Of a DNA stretch of 64,000 bases, positions 21,801-34,400 are shown one piece after another (the stretch's first letter is position 1; the number at the start of each line of letters is the position of its first letter). The position numbers and the translations under genes are program-made. The notes below the pieces were generated by a model, which saw nothing but the letters and a program-made list of their open reading frames with translations, was not told where the DNA came from and ran no database searches. This DNA comes from Pectinophora gossypiella. Taxonomy: Eukaryota > Arthropoda > Insecta > Lepidoptera > Gelechiidae. The stretch is taken from assembly GCF_024362695.1 (NCBI RefSeq), contig NW_026063245.1, positions 213,501 through 277,500 on the forward strand. Reading direction: 5' to 3'.

Positions 21801-24800
21801 CACTGGACCTGGAGCCGTCGTACTCCAAAAAACAAGGATGACCCCATAAAAGTTTGCTCGACAACCTCAACGCTTAAAGCTTAGTATAATAATAAATACT
21901 AAGAACAGCCTCCGTGGTCTAGTGGTAAGAGCGTTAGGCTCACGATCTGGAGGTCCGGGTTCGATTCCCGATGGGGACATTGTCGAAATCACTTTGTGAG
22001 ACTGTCCTTTGTTGGTAAGGACTTTTCAGGCTTGAATCACCTGATTGTCCGAAAAAGTAAGTTGATTCCGTGCTTCGGAGGGCACGTTAAGCCGTTGTCC
22101 CGGCTATTGGCCGTAAAAACACCTCCACCAACCCGCAGTGGAGCAGCGTGGTGGAGTTATGCTCCATACCCTCTCCGGTTGATTGAGAGGAGGCCTGTGC
22201 CCAGCAGTGGGACGTGTATAGGCTATTTATGTATGTTATGTATGTATGTGTATAATAATAAATAATTATTGTTATGAAACTACATTGAGTACAGTAGGCC
22301 ATCGCTGATAGCATTCAGCCATCGAATTAATAACCAAAATAAATATCTTACACTCCGCATCGATATGTTGAGTCCCTTTTCGAGGAAGGTGGGTAGGTCG
22401 ACGAAGAAGAGCACGAAGCCGTATGCACAGCCGATGTGCGCCAACACGATGCCCCACAGCGGCCGCGCTGTCAGGATCTGACGCCATGGAGTGCGCACAC
22501 GCCGCTCATTCTAAAAAGTAACAAAATTCAATCATAGTTAGTCCAGACTTGTCAATAGCGTCAAAACTGGACGCGAATAATAAGGACGCGATAGTTTTGT
22601 TAAAGCAAGCACAACAATGGAAAAACAATGCATTATCGACTCAAAATATTTGAAGTAGGTAACAAATTATTCGTCTGTATGTCGTGCGTGAATCGACTTG
22701 ACAAATCGTGAAAAATTGTTAAAGACGACTTTTACCTTCGAGGTATTCAGCCCTTTTTCAATGTATTCCCTCTCTAGAGCCGTCATGAACCGATGTTCAC
22801 CAGGCGTGGAGGCGGTAAGGAAGTGCCACAGAGCAGCCACCGCCAACAGTTGCGCCGCCATCGCGTAGAACACCAGCGGCCAGCCGAGGGTCGTGCCTGC
22901 TAGCCAGCCGGAGATCGGCATACCCAGGATTGTACCCAGCTGAGAGCCTGGATGAACAAGCAACAATTTATGAAAAAACACGACAAATACAATTGAATCT
23001 TGAGACAGGTAAATTTAAGGTGGAATAATATAAAAAAACAACAAACATTGAAAGTCTATTTTGTACTAAAAAGAATTACTAAAACAAAAGGAAAGGAAGT
23101 GCTTTTTCAGTTACCAGTTTTGTAGTTATCACTTTTAGGGGCACAAAATGAGCTCAATGCCTTCCTTGCCTTCGGGATGTCCCGATGTCCAGCGTCATAA
23201 ATAAAAAGTGAATGACCGGTGGTTTGCATCCCTGAAAGTGTTAAAATGAAAGTAAAAAGTTGCAGCTCACCGGAGTACACGAAGCCAGAGAGCATGACTC
23301 GTTCGTGGTCGGGGAACCAGCGACCGAGCAGCGTGTGCGACGCGGGGAATGTGCACGCCTGCGCAAGACCTGTTACCACGCGTGCTGCGCAGGTCAACTG
23401 CCACCCACCCTGAACACACAATTGCATAAAATTTACCACTACATTATGAGACTGTTCCTGGTTTGGTTTATTGCAAGCTGCTATCACTAATTTAAGAGCC
23501 ACGCTCTTGTCGGCGTAGCATTCTCCATGCTACTTTTTTAAGGAAAAATAGAGCAGTGGTTTCCCTCTTGCCTTTCGCCCCGCACTACTCTGTCTGCTGT
23601 CAAGCAGATTATCCGAAATAAAATGCGTTAAGTTGTTGGTCTCGGGAATTACCTATTATTTTTACCTTTACTAACAATCTGGTTTTAAGGTTAGAACCCT
23701 AAAACCAGATTGTTAGTAAAGGTCGATATTATGTTACATCGACTTTACTATCCACACGAAAAAGAAAAAAATAATTTTCCATTTTGTTCACAGATTTAAG
23801 TAATGAATTCTCGGCGTAAAGTGGAAGCGGGTGGAAAATCCTTATACAACAATAAACGAAAACGAATGCGCAATAAAGGTCTACTGGGACACTTTGGATG
23901 TGTTTTTTGAGATCTTAAAAATCAAAATGCAACTTACCAGAGAAGCGAATACTGGTAGTAGCAAGGATATCACGGTGTTGATGAGCAGCGCCGCTAGCAG
24001 TATGGCCTTGCCTCCGAACCTTTTGGATAGCACTCCGGCCGGGACCTGCATCACCACGTAGCCCCAAAAAAACGATGACAGGATCACACCCTGAGTATTC
24101 TTGTCCCAGTCGTATACCTGTGCCAAACAAAAAGTATCTTATATAATTATGCCTACTGTAAAAATACATAGTTAACATTATTATATACACGCGAACATAT
24201 ACACACACATCTTCACTGATCATTCATTGTTGAAGATCAATCGTACTACGAAATTTCTTTCAGCTCGATGCATGATTAACTATTCTTCTCACTACATCGG
24301 AACACCTCCTTCCCCTGATGCGTCTTTCTTCCTTATGCCACACGATTATTAGCCTCTCTAAACTATGGCTGAATAAACTGAGCGCTATATCGTTGACCCG
24401 TTTGGTAACAGGGACCGAGCAGGACCAAGGGGGTTTATTGTTCATACATACCGTGATATTCTCGTTCTCGCCGCGTCGGTCAGTCATAGCCAGTATGGCG
24501 ACGCCCATGCTGCTGCGCACCATGAATAGTGACGTCACGCACACACACATACACGCCGCTTGTATGTGTCGCACACCCCACCCCAGTCCTGCAACACGAT
24601 AGTATTGTAAAACAGTTATTATATACGGCTTCATATATCGTTGCCATTTGTAAGGTCTTGGTTCTCATTTGCTAAAAGTCTGGATAGTGTTTCCAGATAT
24701 TATCCGTCTGCGAATTGTTACACAGTAAGTGCTGAAACAGGCTAAGTTTAGTCAAAGACACTGTGTGTTTTGTCGAACTTAAAGGATGGTTAAATAGAGC

Positions 24801-25659
24801 CTTTATCCAAAAGGCTCCAAGCAATTTCTCGTTAAAATACTTAATGCGGAAATAATGTTATCGACTTACCATACTCAACATCGTTTGGTTCAGTCAAGTG
24901 TTAAATTGTTGGCTAAGAGTCTTGTTTCGTTAGCTAGTGTTTTAGAGAAAACCAGCAATAATGCAGTTTACTACGACACAAACCAGTGAGGGCTGCATTT
25001 CGCTGCCACGCGGCTGTGTGACATGATAATGTTCTTCTACCCACTTTTTTACTTTGAAAGTGTAAATGCCTTTTATAATTATTAGTATAATAAGCATGTT
25101 TATTAACAAAAAAGAAAAATATATTAATTTTGTGAATAAAATCGAACAACTAAAAAAAACAGTAATTTTTAGTTATAATCAGAAATCAGCAGTTGTACTG
25201 CGGGCCCAGAAAAATATTTCAATTAGACCCGGGACGCTATCAATCGATTCTGCTCTAGGAGTTTGATGACCAGAAACCAGAAAGAACAGATGCCAGAAAG
25301 AATGGCGTCATTGGGAGACATACGTTTGAAACTAAGGTCTCTGATCTTTATTAACAAGATGATGGATACAGGTGAGGTAGACAGATGGATTATAAAGTGG
25401 CATATTGAGTTAATGCTACTACTGCCGGACTACTAGGCCAAACATCTCCACCAACCCGCAGTGGAGAATCGTGGTGGAGCATGCTCCCAAACCCTCCAGT
25501 TGATTGAGGAGAGGCCTGAGTCCAGCAGTGGTATGTAAATAATCTATTTATGTTTAGTATTGTATGTATAAAATAAATATAGAACTATAATTTACTTTTG
25601 GTGTCCGTGTTGCTTGTTATTTGCTTTTCCGGACATCCCTTGCACGTGTCTTCACTCAT
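18869..25659 (-). CDS. SLC17-family MFS transporter (sialin / phosphate cotransporter-like)
   Basis: Eleven coding exons (minus): 25659-25596, 24588-24452, 24117-23938, 23409-23271, 22947-22736, 22510-22352, 21593-21461, 21343-21219, 20925-20803, 19883-19739, 18954-18869. All introns are GT-AG, every phase matches, and the total is 1,503 nt (500 aa), normal for SLC17. The N-terminus carries GWGVRH and MVRSSMGVAILAMTD in helix 1, SSFFWGYVVMQVPAG (about 82-96), the GGK loop, the GRWFPDHER loop (about 151-159), SGSQLGTILGMPISGW, and DLSPNFAGLLLSLTNF in a late helix; the tail is short, acidic and lysine-rich. SLC17 members move organic anions, sialic acid, glutamate or phosphate across membranes, usually coupled to H+ or Na+; the substrate here is not known. 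The first exon was chosen because its ATG and donor give the one-base phase exon 2 needs; it is the least certain exon. Confidence 0.9.
18990..19730 (-). other. last intron of the SLC17-like gene
   Basis: It contains a retroposon-type GTGCAATAAAGTATATTTG motif near 19570 but no full repeat and no exon. Confidence 0.4.
20205..20455 (+). repeat. 5'-truncated S1-type SINE
   Basis: It begins in GGACATTACAGGCTGATCAC, has the core GGCACGTTAAGCCGTTGGTC, and continues as the variant at 14036-14332. It lies in an intron of the SLC17-like gene, antisense to it. Confidence 0.65.
21907..22250 (+). mobile_element. full-length tRNA-headed SINE (S1)
   Basis: The head GCCTCCGTGGTCTAGTGGTA includes an A box; GGGTTCGATTCCC is a clear B box. 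Then come CACTTTGTGAGACTGTCC, the core GGCACGTTAAGCCG, CCACCAACCCGCAGTGGAG, and GCCTGTGCCCAGCAGTGGGA with a TATG-rich tail. An imperfectly placed direct repeat TATAATAATAAATA (21885-21898 and 22251-22264) may be the target duplication. It sits in an intron of the SLC17-like gene, antisense to it. Confidence 0.85.
23665..23722. other. perfect 23-bp inverted repeat (hairpin)
   Basis: Left arm 23665-23687 and right arm 23700-23722 are exact complements over 23 bases around a 12-base loop that can itself pair in part (GGTT/AACC). It lies in the third intron of the SLC17-like gene. It could be a small-RNA precursor, a foldback-element relic or simply a palindrome. Confidence 0.7.
25430..25575 (+). 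repeat. 3' part of an S1-type SINE
   Basis: ACATCTCCACCAACCCGCAG, GCTCCCAAACCCTCCAGTTG and GGCCTGAGTCCAGCAGTGG match the 3' half of 21907-22250. It lies in the first intron of the SLC17-like gene. Confidence 0.65.
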
Positions 25660-25822
25660 GTTCAGATATGTCTGCTGCACTACTAACACAAAACTAAATT
25701 TTCAAACCACAGAGTAGGTATAGATGTTCTATTCAAGTTAAGTTACTTCTAAAGATTTATTTTCACACTCTTCTCTGCAAGTTTTCGACACTCTTTTTTC
25801 TGTTCTATGCATTCCTTACGTC

Positions 25823-25869
25823 ACTGATAGAAGAGACCGAGCGGCGCGGGCGCAGGCGGTACGGACTGA
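25823..25869 (-). promoter_or_regulatory. candidate promoter region of the SLC17-like gene
   Basis: A GC-rich island in AT-rich surroundings carries two minus-strand TCAGT motifs (25823-25827, 25865-25869), the arthropod initiator consensus, 165-210 nt upstream of the proposed ATG at 25659. No TATA box is evident. Confidence 0.3.
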
Positions 25870-25929
25870 CAAGAGCTGCTGCTGGCGCCACACTATTATA
25901 GTTAACTTTATTTACCGACATCAAACAGG

Positions 25930-26860
25930 CGACACAGATAAAGCAACCAGAGTAAGTTATGGCCAAGCGAGAAAACTACACAGCTTTTCAAAGGTTCCGT
26001 GGAAGAGATTTCTTAAAAGGATCCATTACGCAGATAGTATAACCTACGTCTTCTGGAAGGGTAGATGTAGAAGTAGTAGAGGAATGTGACCTGCTGTGAA
26101 CTTTGCCACCAGAGAACAAACGACAGAAAATCGATGTTTATAGACAAACTAATAACAACATCTTCGAAACAGTGGCACGGACCCCTGATGGTCCGTACAG
26201 TCTTATAATTATACATATTAATCAATAGTACCTTTGTAATTGACATTGCGACCCGATCCGTACGTAACAGGATTCAGGTCAAACAAATTATAATTATAGA
26301 TACTTCAACGGAAACAATTACAATCAATTAAAACTTTAAATTGTGATTAAAATAAGGGTCGTTGCCGTAGCGAAAATTAAAGAAAATATTCAGAAGACAT
26401 AATAAATACATAAATTATTTTTGGTATTGTAATTATCAAAGTCAACAAAACTAATTCCTTCCAAGCCTATTACTACCTCTTTCTGTTCACTTTGTCTAAA
26501 TTGCTGGATCGAATTATATTTTTGTGAATGGCGCATACATCATTATTAGATTATTTTTGTAACTTACGCAGATTTGCCCAGAAAGCAAGTGGGTGAAAGG
26601 CAACGAATACCATTTGATATCATCAGATCTGTTCGAGATGATTTATACAGGGCTTAGGAGACATCACCTTCTGCATCAAGTTCCATCTCGATCCCAGGGG
26701 TCTGTGACCACTTGTCTATACTAGTCATTATGTCTTCAGTCATGCTAATCAGCGCCTTGGTGCTATCCACCTTCAACCAGACTCTTACCTACGTTCTTTG
26801 TCCATGAACTTGGTCTCATTACCATGGAATTGGCTTCATTATTTACCGCACTGTCACTTA
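25930..26860. other. intergenic DNA, nothing recognised
   Basis: Between the SLC17-like gene and a SINE; no supported gene or repeat. Confidence 0.4.
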
Positions 26861-26867
26861 GTGTTAT

Positions 26868-27168
26868 ATAACACTCAGGGCACAGGCCTCCCCTTAATCA
26901 ACCGGAGGCGGTATGGAGCGTACTTCACCGGGCTTCACCACTGCGGGTTGTTAGAGGTGTTTTTACGGCTAAGAGCCGCAACCAACGCTTTAACGTGCCC
27001 TCCAAAGCACGGAATCATCTTATTTTTTGGGCAATCAGGTGATTCAAGCCTGCTAAGTCGTTTCCAAACTAAAACAATCTCAAGGTCTCAAAGTGATGTC
27101 GGGAATCGAGCCCGCACCTCCAGATCGTGAGCCCTAACGTTCTAACTACTACACCGGCGGAGGCTGTT
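26868..27168 (-). mobile_element. tRNA-headed SINE (S1), minus orientation
   Basis: Reading the minus strand: a head near 27168 with a damaged A-box region, GATTCCCGACATCACTTTGA, GGGCACGTTAAAGCG, and GCCTGTGCCCTGAGTG at the 3' end. More diverged than 21907-22250. Confidence 0.7.
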
Positions 27169-27184
27169 GTTGTTGTCCTTTAAC

Positions 27185-27295
27185 AAATTGTGGAACAGTC
27201 AGAGGCACATCCATCGCAAGATGAATTGACTAGGTACCCACGCTTCACAGAGCTTTCCGTTAGACCAACACGATAGGTGGCAGAGCTCATTTTCA
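27185..27295. repeat. SINE-like repeat, family E, partial
   Basis: ACATCCATCGCAAGATGAAT and ACACGATAGGTGGCAGAG match 10599-10765. Confidence 0.5.
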
Positions 27296-27780
27296 CAAAA
27301 CACGTGTTTCGTATTTCGCAATATTTTCATTAAATCGTGAAATATTTACACGACACATACAATTGTGACAGACTTTAAGACTTAAGTATGTGTACGTTCT
27401 GATAATGACAGACAAAATTTAAATGGTAATACAGTAGTTAGATGTATAAATATAGATTTGCTAAACATACAGAAGTATACGACACCAGAAAAAACGAATG
27501 TAGTTGACACCTGGTGTCTGTTGGGTGCGGAACCTACAACACCTACATTTAACTATATATTTGTGTTGTTTCTAGCAGAAACCTCTTCTTATTTTATCCG
27601 CCAAAAAGGAGAGGGTCTAAAAATATATGTTTTAGGCAGAAAACGTAAACAAACCAAAACCCGATAGAATTAACTCAACAGCAACGTCTAACGGGTGCAT
27701 ACTAGCGAGCTTTTAATTTTGCGTCTGATTCAAGTTTACGCGGTTATTATCATAATATTTATTCGTAGCATAATAATAAT

Positions 27781-27912
27781 ATTAAAACACATCATAACGG
27801 GAAATTATGGATCTACCTACTCCACTCCAATCTCATCAGTCATCCCGTGATCATGGCACTTGCAATATCCCTATTTTAAACGCGGTAAGAACCCGTTATT
27901 ATGTGTTTTAAT
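27781..27912. repeat. MITE-like element, family B, copy 3
   Basis: Left end AAACACATCATAACGGG, right end GAACCCGTTATTATGTGTTT, middle CCCGTGATCATGGCACTTGC. The flank TTTACGCGGTTATTATCATA is also found before copy 2, so the real element may extend a little further left. Confidence 0.65.
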
Positions 27913-28282
27913 TATATTATGGCAATTATTTTTATTGCGCATTGCTAAAGTAGGTATTTATAGAATTACAGAAGACCGGAAAAATAAATGTCACAAAATT
28001 AGGTACGATTTTAAATCCAGTATTTAAATAAATATTTTACAGATTATAGAACAGTAGCATAATTAATTAGAACCTGACATAAAGATAATAAGAATAAGAC
28101 CCGCTTATCACTGGTCGCCGGAAATAATAAGTCGTAGTTATATTCCGTTGATATATTTAGTCACAATCAATCAATTTCCACATTATATTATTACCCTGGC
28201 ATTTATTCAATATTTATGCGCATTCATATCACTTCAAATATTTTCATAAACTAATTTAAATCTTACGTAATCACATAATTAT

Positions 28283-28292
28283 TTTATTTATT
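28283..28292 (-). terminator. polyadenylation signals of the first nrf-6-like gene
   Basis: Two overlapping AATAAA hexamers on the minus strand (28283-28288 and 28287-28292), about 175-180 nt after the stop codon at 28467-28469. Confidence 0.45.
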
Positions 28293-28466
28293 ATTAAATA
28301 CCTATAGACCTATAGATCTACTTTATTTTACAATTCTATAAGAGAGATTAACATATTTATTTCGTTCATTCGATCCGCGAGCTTAATTTAATATTATTAT
28401 AATTGTAAATACTGAGATTTAATGCCTACTTTATATATAAGTGTATAAATAATAAAACTATGATCA

Positions 28467-31400
28467 CTAGAGAGTAGTTTTGAACACTCTGCCGTCTTCT
28501 ATTACGATGGTAGGCTCGCTGATATTAGGCTTTTGTGGTCTTTTCTTGTTACCTGTAAAAGAAAATATTATATATTTATAGTTATATTTTTTAACCTAAG
28601 AACTTTTCGGGACCAATTCATGATTAAAAATACGAAAATCATCATCCTAGAGAAACAAAACATAAATGTATTATATCGTCGCCAACTACGTCAACGCCTT
28701 TTTGCAAAGTCACATTCGGGTGCAATTTTCTTTGAAAAAATCCTCGATTTCAGTCAGGGTAAAATTGTCAACATAAATTTGGAGCTGGATTGAAATTATT
28801 TTGTCTTAGGGAGTGGAATTATCTGCCATCTCCTGTATTCCCGAATGCATATAACCCGGGTGATTTCAAGGCCAGAGTGAACAGGCACCTTCTGGGCGAT
28901 TCCTTCGGGCAAGTCTGGGGCCAAGAGCAAAAGTAAAAAAAAGTCATAGCTTAGCTCGTTGTTGTTGTTGCGAGGTTTTATTAAGAAAAATAACACCTGA
29001 ATGTGATTAATAAATAAGGCGCTTAAATGGTTTTTACTATTATACGACGTGTAGGTATATCGCTAAGTACATCCTGGACAGAGCTCATATTATATTATGG
29101 GATTCGATTGTCCAATCAGTAATGTGCTAGAGGCACTATACCATTATTGATAAGTAAGAAAGATGACCACTACCTAGCAGTGAGGCGGGTACATTGTAAA
29201 GATATAGAAATGAAAACAAACGATTACCTCCCATCATGAGTTTCTGGAGCGTGGAGAAGGGCGCGTCCACCACGAGACACAGCACGAACGCTGCCACGAA
29301 CGTGAACCCGAGGTCAGACATGAACCGGTAGAACTATAAAGAAACAATATTTATTAAGAATCAAAACATAATTGTTAACCTCGCTAAAAATCTATCATTA
29401 GCACTTTGACACGAAGAAAGAAGACTCATTTCTGTTAGTAAGAATATACTTATCCTGTGTTAGTAATATGATGTTATTATGTAACATAATTATAAATCAA
29501 TGGTAAAAAAATGATAGGCAAGGTAAATTTAATCCAAAATTCCGATTGACGTTCGTTAGTGGACTGTCAATCCGTGCGAAATACAGCATAATATTTTCAG
29601 TGATAAGCTTCAACTAGTAATCATTTATTCGCTCAGCATTGGTGGGTACAGACCTCACACAGTAATGAGTCTCAATTATTACAGATTATCTATCCTGCTA
29701 TTTCATTTAAATATTCAAATTCGAAATAACTTAATTTGGCTATTTAGACCAAAATGTATATAATATAATGAGGGATTATACTTTTATTCAAATCCCGAGA
29801 TAAGTTAACATAACTTTCCAGAAATATGTGTGATCCATAATACCTTTGAGAAATCTGAATCCTCTTTCAATCGGTAGCATAATGGCCCAGCTACATGCAG
29901 ATAGAATTATTAAACAATAATCCTATTATATTTTTTTCAAACTTTAATGTTACCTATTACAAACTCATCACAATACATTTCCTCTGCTTATTTGGCTTTA
30001 GTAAAATGAGTATTGATCGACAATTTATACTTGTAAATTTTGAACAAAGCGGGGCAAAAACCTAGACTTTGGTGCACTTCACGTCCACGATTTTTATGTA
30101 TTTAAATAGAAAATATAATATCTGTTTCCGTAATATAGTAGTAGCGGTTGCAAGTACTTTTTGATTACTTGTGACTCTGCCCACTCTATTAAAGGTTACA
30201 GGCGTGAGTTTACATTATTATGTAATTTATGTATGTTATAATAGTTGTAGTTTTAGAAATAATTGCGAGGTTTGTTTTGTATAGTTTTTTATCATTGATA
30301 AAATTGTTCAGTAAGCACTTAATTATAACAATTTGCAATGCAGCATGTATCACAATAGAGAAATTTGTTTGGCGTCTGTAATAAAGTGTACTTAATATCT
30401 GTTTGTTCTCGCTTCTTTTTATTAAGCTTGTTGGTCGACATTCTTAATCATGTGGCTCTCCGATCTATACAATGTGACTCTTACATTTATAGTAGGTAAT
30501 ACCAACCGTCTCTCCTTCGGTGAAGTAGTGAGTCTTGCTCCAGGTGCCGTTGGCGACGAGTATGATGGGCACGTGAACGAGGTACATGGCGAAGGAGAGC
30601 CTGGCCGGCAGCTTCCACATCTTCAGAGATAGGAACCAGTTCACTGGACCTGTTGAAGAATGTTCACATAAAAAAATCGTTTTATAAAAAAATAAATTCA
30701 CGGTTGTCACTTTAGAGTACTTAAGCAGGTAAATGGAATTTAAGATCTAGGAACTAGGAATTCATTGCCTAATTTAAAATATCAATTGATTGTAAATTTG
30801 ACTAATTGTTAATTTTTGAAATAATAATTTAATAATGTTCTAATTTTTTGTTTTTATTTATGGGAATTATTGATGATGTATTTGATTATTATTTTTGTTA
30901 TCTATTGATTAATGTTTAGTTGTAATTGGATTGTATTAAGCATTATCGAATTGGGCCTGGCCTGTTATGATAATGTGTGTGAATATGTAATAAATAAATA
31001 AATAAATAAATAAATATGTAAATTTAATATCATCAAACTATTGTCAGTCCACATTAGTTACTATGGTTCTGTGGTACACCGGCTTGTTTTCATCGGTATC
31101 AAACCCCGGCACCCAATTAGTACCAATAAGTTATTAATTAATCTTAAGTGCAGTTTTTACTAACACGGTTGGCTCGACCATTATAGACGGCAATAGGGCT
31201 CACCATCTATCACGTTAGTCTAACAGAAAATTCGGTGAGGTGTGAGTACTTAATTCATCTAGCGATGGATGTACTTCTGACTATCCCAATCGGGATATAG
31301 TTGTGAACATATCTTATGTTATGTGAGTGTTAGCCCAACACCAAGGTATCCCATTATCCACCAGTAGAATAATGTTTGTTTTCCAATCATCATAGTCTCC

Positions 31401-34400
31401 ATTACTAACCTCCATATCCCTTAGCACAGGCGAAGATGAGCCATCCCAGCGCGGCCGCCCACATCGCTCGCATGTATGAGTTGAGGAAGTTGTCGAACCA
31501 CTGCGCGGTGTGGTCCGCCTGCATCACCGGGTATATGGACACCAGACAGAATGCCATTATCAAGAGTGACAGCACCCATAGGAGAGCGGTGTTCGTCTGA
31601 GGGAAGAAGTAATATTTGTTGAATGAGGACTCCTTCGACGAGTACCTGCATGGCAGTACGCAGAGAACTGGCCACCAGCGCTGGCTACCAGCGCGTGTCA
31701 AGTTGTCAGTAACAATAGCCGCCATCAAGAACCGCCATACAGACCACTCGCGTAAAGAATGTTATAGTAAACCATACAATATGATGTGTCTACAATCTTC
31801 TCTTCTTCTTCTTTGCGAGTCGATGGCGATCGAAGCTAAATTTTAGCTGACCAATAATTGGCCACGCTTATGTGTCTACAATCAAACAGTGCAATAATAA
31901 AACAATCGTGAGAATCAGATATCGTCTTTACTTATAACCGTGATGCTCCTTAAGCGCAAATAAGCCACAGTGCAAGAATATTATTAGAAATAATCATTCT
32001 TCTGCGAACTTTAATTTATTTCCATCCGATGTTGGGCGACAAAAAGTTTTAAAACATTATTTAACTGTAAAATAAATAAAAATAAATAAATAATAAAATT
32101 TATTATAACGTTGCTAATGTAGCTAATTTTAATGTTTTTTCAAAACATTCTATTGGGCTAGGGGATAATGTAAATGTAAAGTAGGCGCTAAAATAACGAA
32201 TAAAGACACCTATTCTTCGTATTTTACACTTACTGTAAGTTAAGAAATAATTCACTACACAAATGCATAATTATCATCGTGCGTTATAAGAAAGTTACGT
32301 AGTTGTCATCGCTACTTGTATTATCAACGAGAGTAAGTAAATAGTAAATATTTCCTCACATATCACTCTTGCGTCACTGTGTCACTATCTATGATTTATA
32401 GTTCCAACAAATCTGACTGAGATTTAATGCCTTGATAAAGACCATTAATATAGTTATCAACAAACTTATACTTACGATAATTTTTAAAAGATCATTTGGC
32501 AAACAAAATTAGCGTTATCGTTTTTTCGCGTTTATCTACAAGCAGGTGAAATCCTTATCTCTGTCTAACAAAAAAAAAATCCACAAAACAAAGTAATCGA
32601 TATTCCGAATCTGTTGTCGATCAAGAAAGCATTTCGATTACAATATCGATGTGTTCTGCGTGTGTGTGTGGTCATAATCATTTTCAATGGCAACTAGATA
32701 GAATATGAAAATACATACATAAACTCACGCCTATTTCCCACCGGGGTAAGCGGAGACTATGGAATTCATACATACTTCTCTTGCTTCCTCTACAAAAAAA
32801 AATCTATAATAAAATATGAAAATCTGTGATTATAAACTCGTAAATATACATCAACACAAGGGTGGACAGAGTCACAAGGAAGCAAAGACAACTTGCTGCC
32901 ACAGATACAAACATAGTATGGAAAACCCAAGTACATTACAACTACAAATAAACAAATTGGAACATTATCTAAATATATAAAAGGAGAAACTGACTGACTG
33001 ACATATCAACGCACAGCCTAAACGGCTAAACGTAGGCACTTGAAATTTGTAAGAGACGTAGCTTAGGTACCGTAGAGGTGCACTAAGAAAGGAATTCCGG
33101 AATTTCCCACGGGAACGGGAATTAGCGGGAAAATCCTTTTGTATGAATAAATCTAAACCGCTTAAGTTAGACGCTTGAAATTTGGCATACAGGACAGGTA
33201 CCTTAGTTAACTTAAAGCTTAGTTGGAACAGGATATTGCAAAATTCCCACGAAAACGGGAGTTAGCGGAAAAAAACATTTGTATGAAAATATCGAAATCG
33301 CGTAAGATATATGTGTTTTCAATCTAGCATGCATGCATACCTTAGTAAATATAAAGTTTAGTTATGGCTGTATTTTGAAAAATGGGAGCTAGCGGGAAAA
33401 AAAATGTATGAAAAGATCTAAACTGCATAAGTTAGATGCTTGAAATTTGATATGCGCACTCCCACACACAAAGATCTCTCTTTTATAACACGCCACGCGG
33501 ACGAAGTCGCGGGAAAAAGCTAGTCTATACGTATACTTACAAATATAGTGCAAAAAATAAATATGTTTCCAAAACTCACCGTGGAGATTCTAATCTTCTT
33601 GTCCTTGTACAAAACCAGCATGTATCCGTAGATCATTCCGATGAAGAAGGGCGGCGCACGCGCAAGTGTGTTGATATAATAGTACTTCAAGTAGTCATTG
33701 AACTCTGCAACGCGGCTGTAGGGTACAAACATAATTAGTATCATATTAATAATGTACTAATATATCACAATTTTATAATATGGCATAATAATTCCTATAG
33801 CATTATACTCATACAAAATAGAATAATTATATTATATCTAATTAGGTATAATAAAGTCATTAGCTACTGACACGTTTGTAGTAAATAATCTAGATAATAA
33901 ATATGGCGTCATATATTAATTATTTTGAGAAAATATTAATAAGGTAACTAGTAAGTCTTAAGATATTCTATTTTGTCCGTGATAAAACATTGATATTGAT
34001 ATTACTTTTAATCTAAGAGCTAAACATAAGAAAACAACCTTTAGACTTACTAGGCCATATGATATTCACAATAATAATATTAAAAAAATAATATTAATTA
34101 TAAGTATAATTTACTTGAAGTTGGCGAGAGCAGCGGAGAAGTTGTTGAGGTAGCTAATAGCAGAGGAGGAGGCAAGAGCCAGCAGGGTGAAGGCAGTGAG
34201 TGCAATCCACGCGCCGCGGCGGTGACCCCACAGCCACCACAGCACCAGCGGTGACAGGATGTACAGCTGAGTGTCCACCGACAGGTACCACGTCTGTTGC
34301 AGGCACTAGCAGGAAAAACAGTAATCATTTATTGGGAGAAAGGGGCGTTTGGACGTCGAGTTGCGCAAATTGTCACGCGTTTACCATAGTCAAATGGCTG

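Noticed and set aside
21907..21980. Apparent tRNA gene (A and B boxes)
   Set aside because: It is the head of a SINE: the same sequence recurs at 61086-61415 and 26868-27168 with an attached SINE body.
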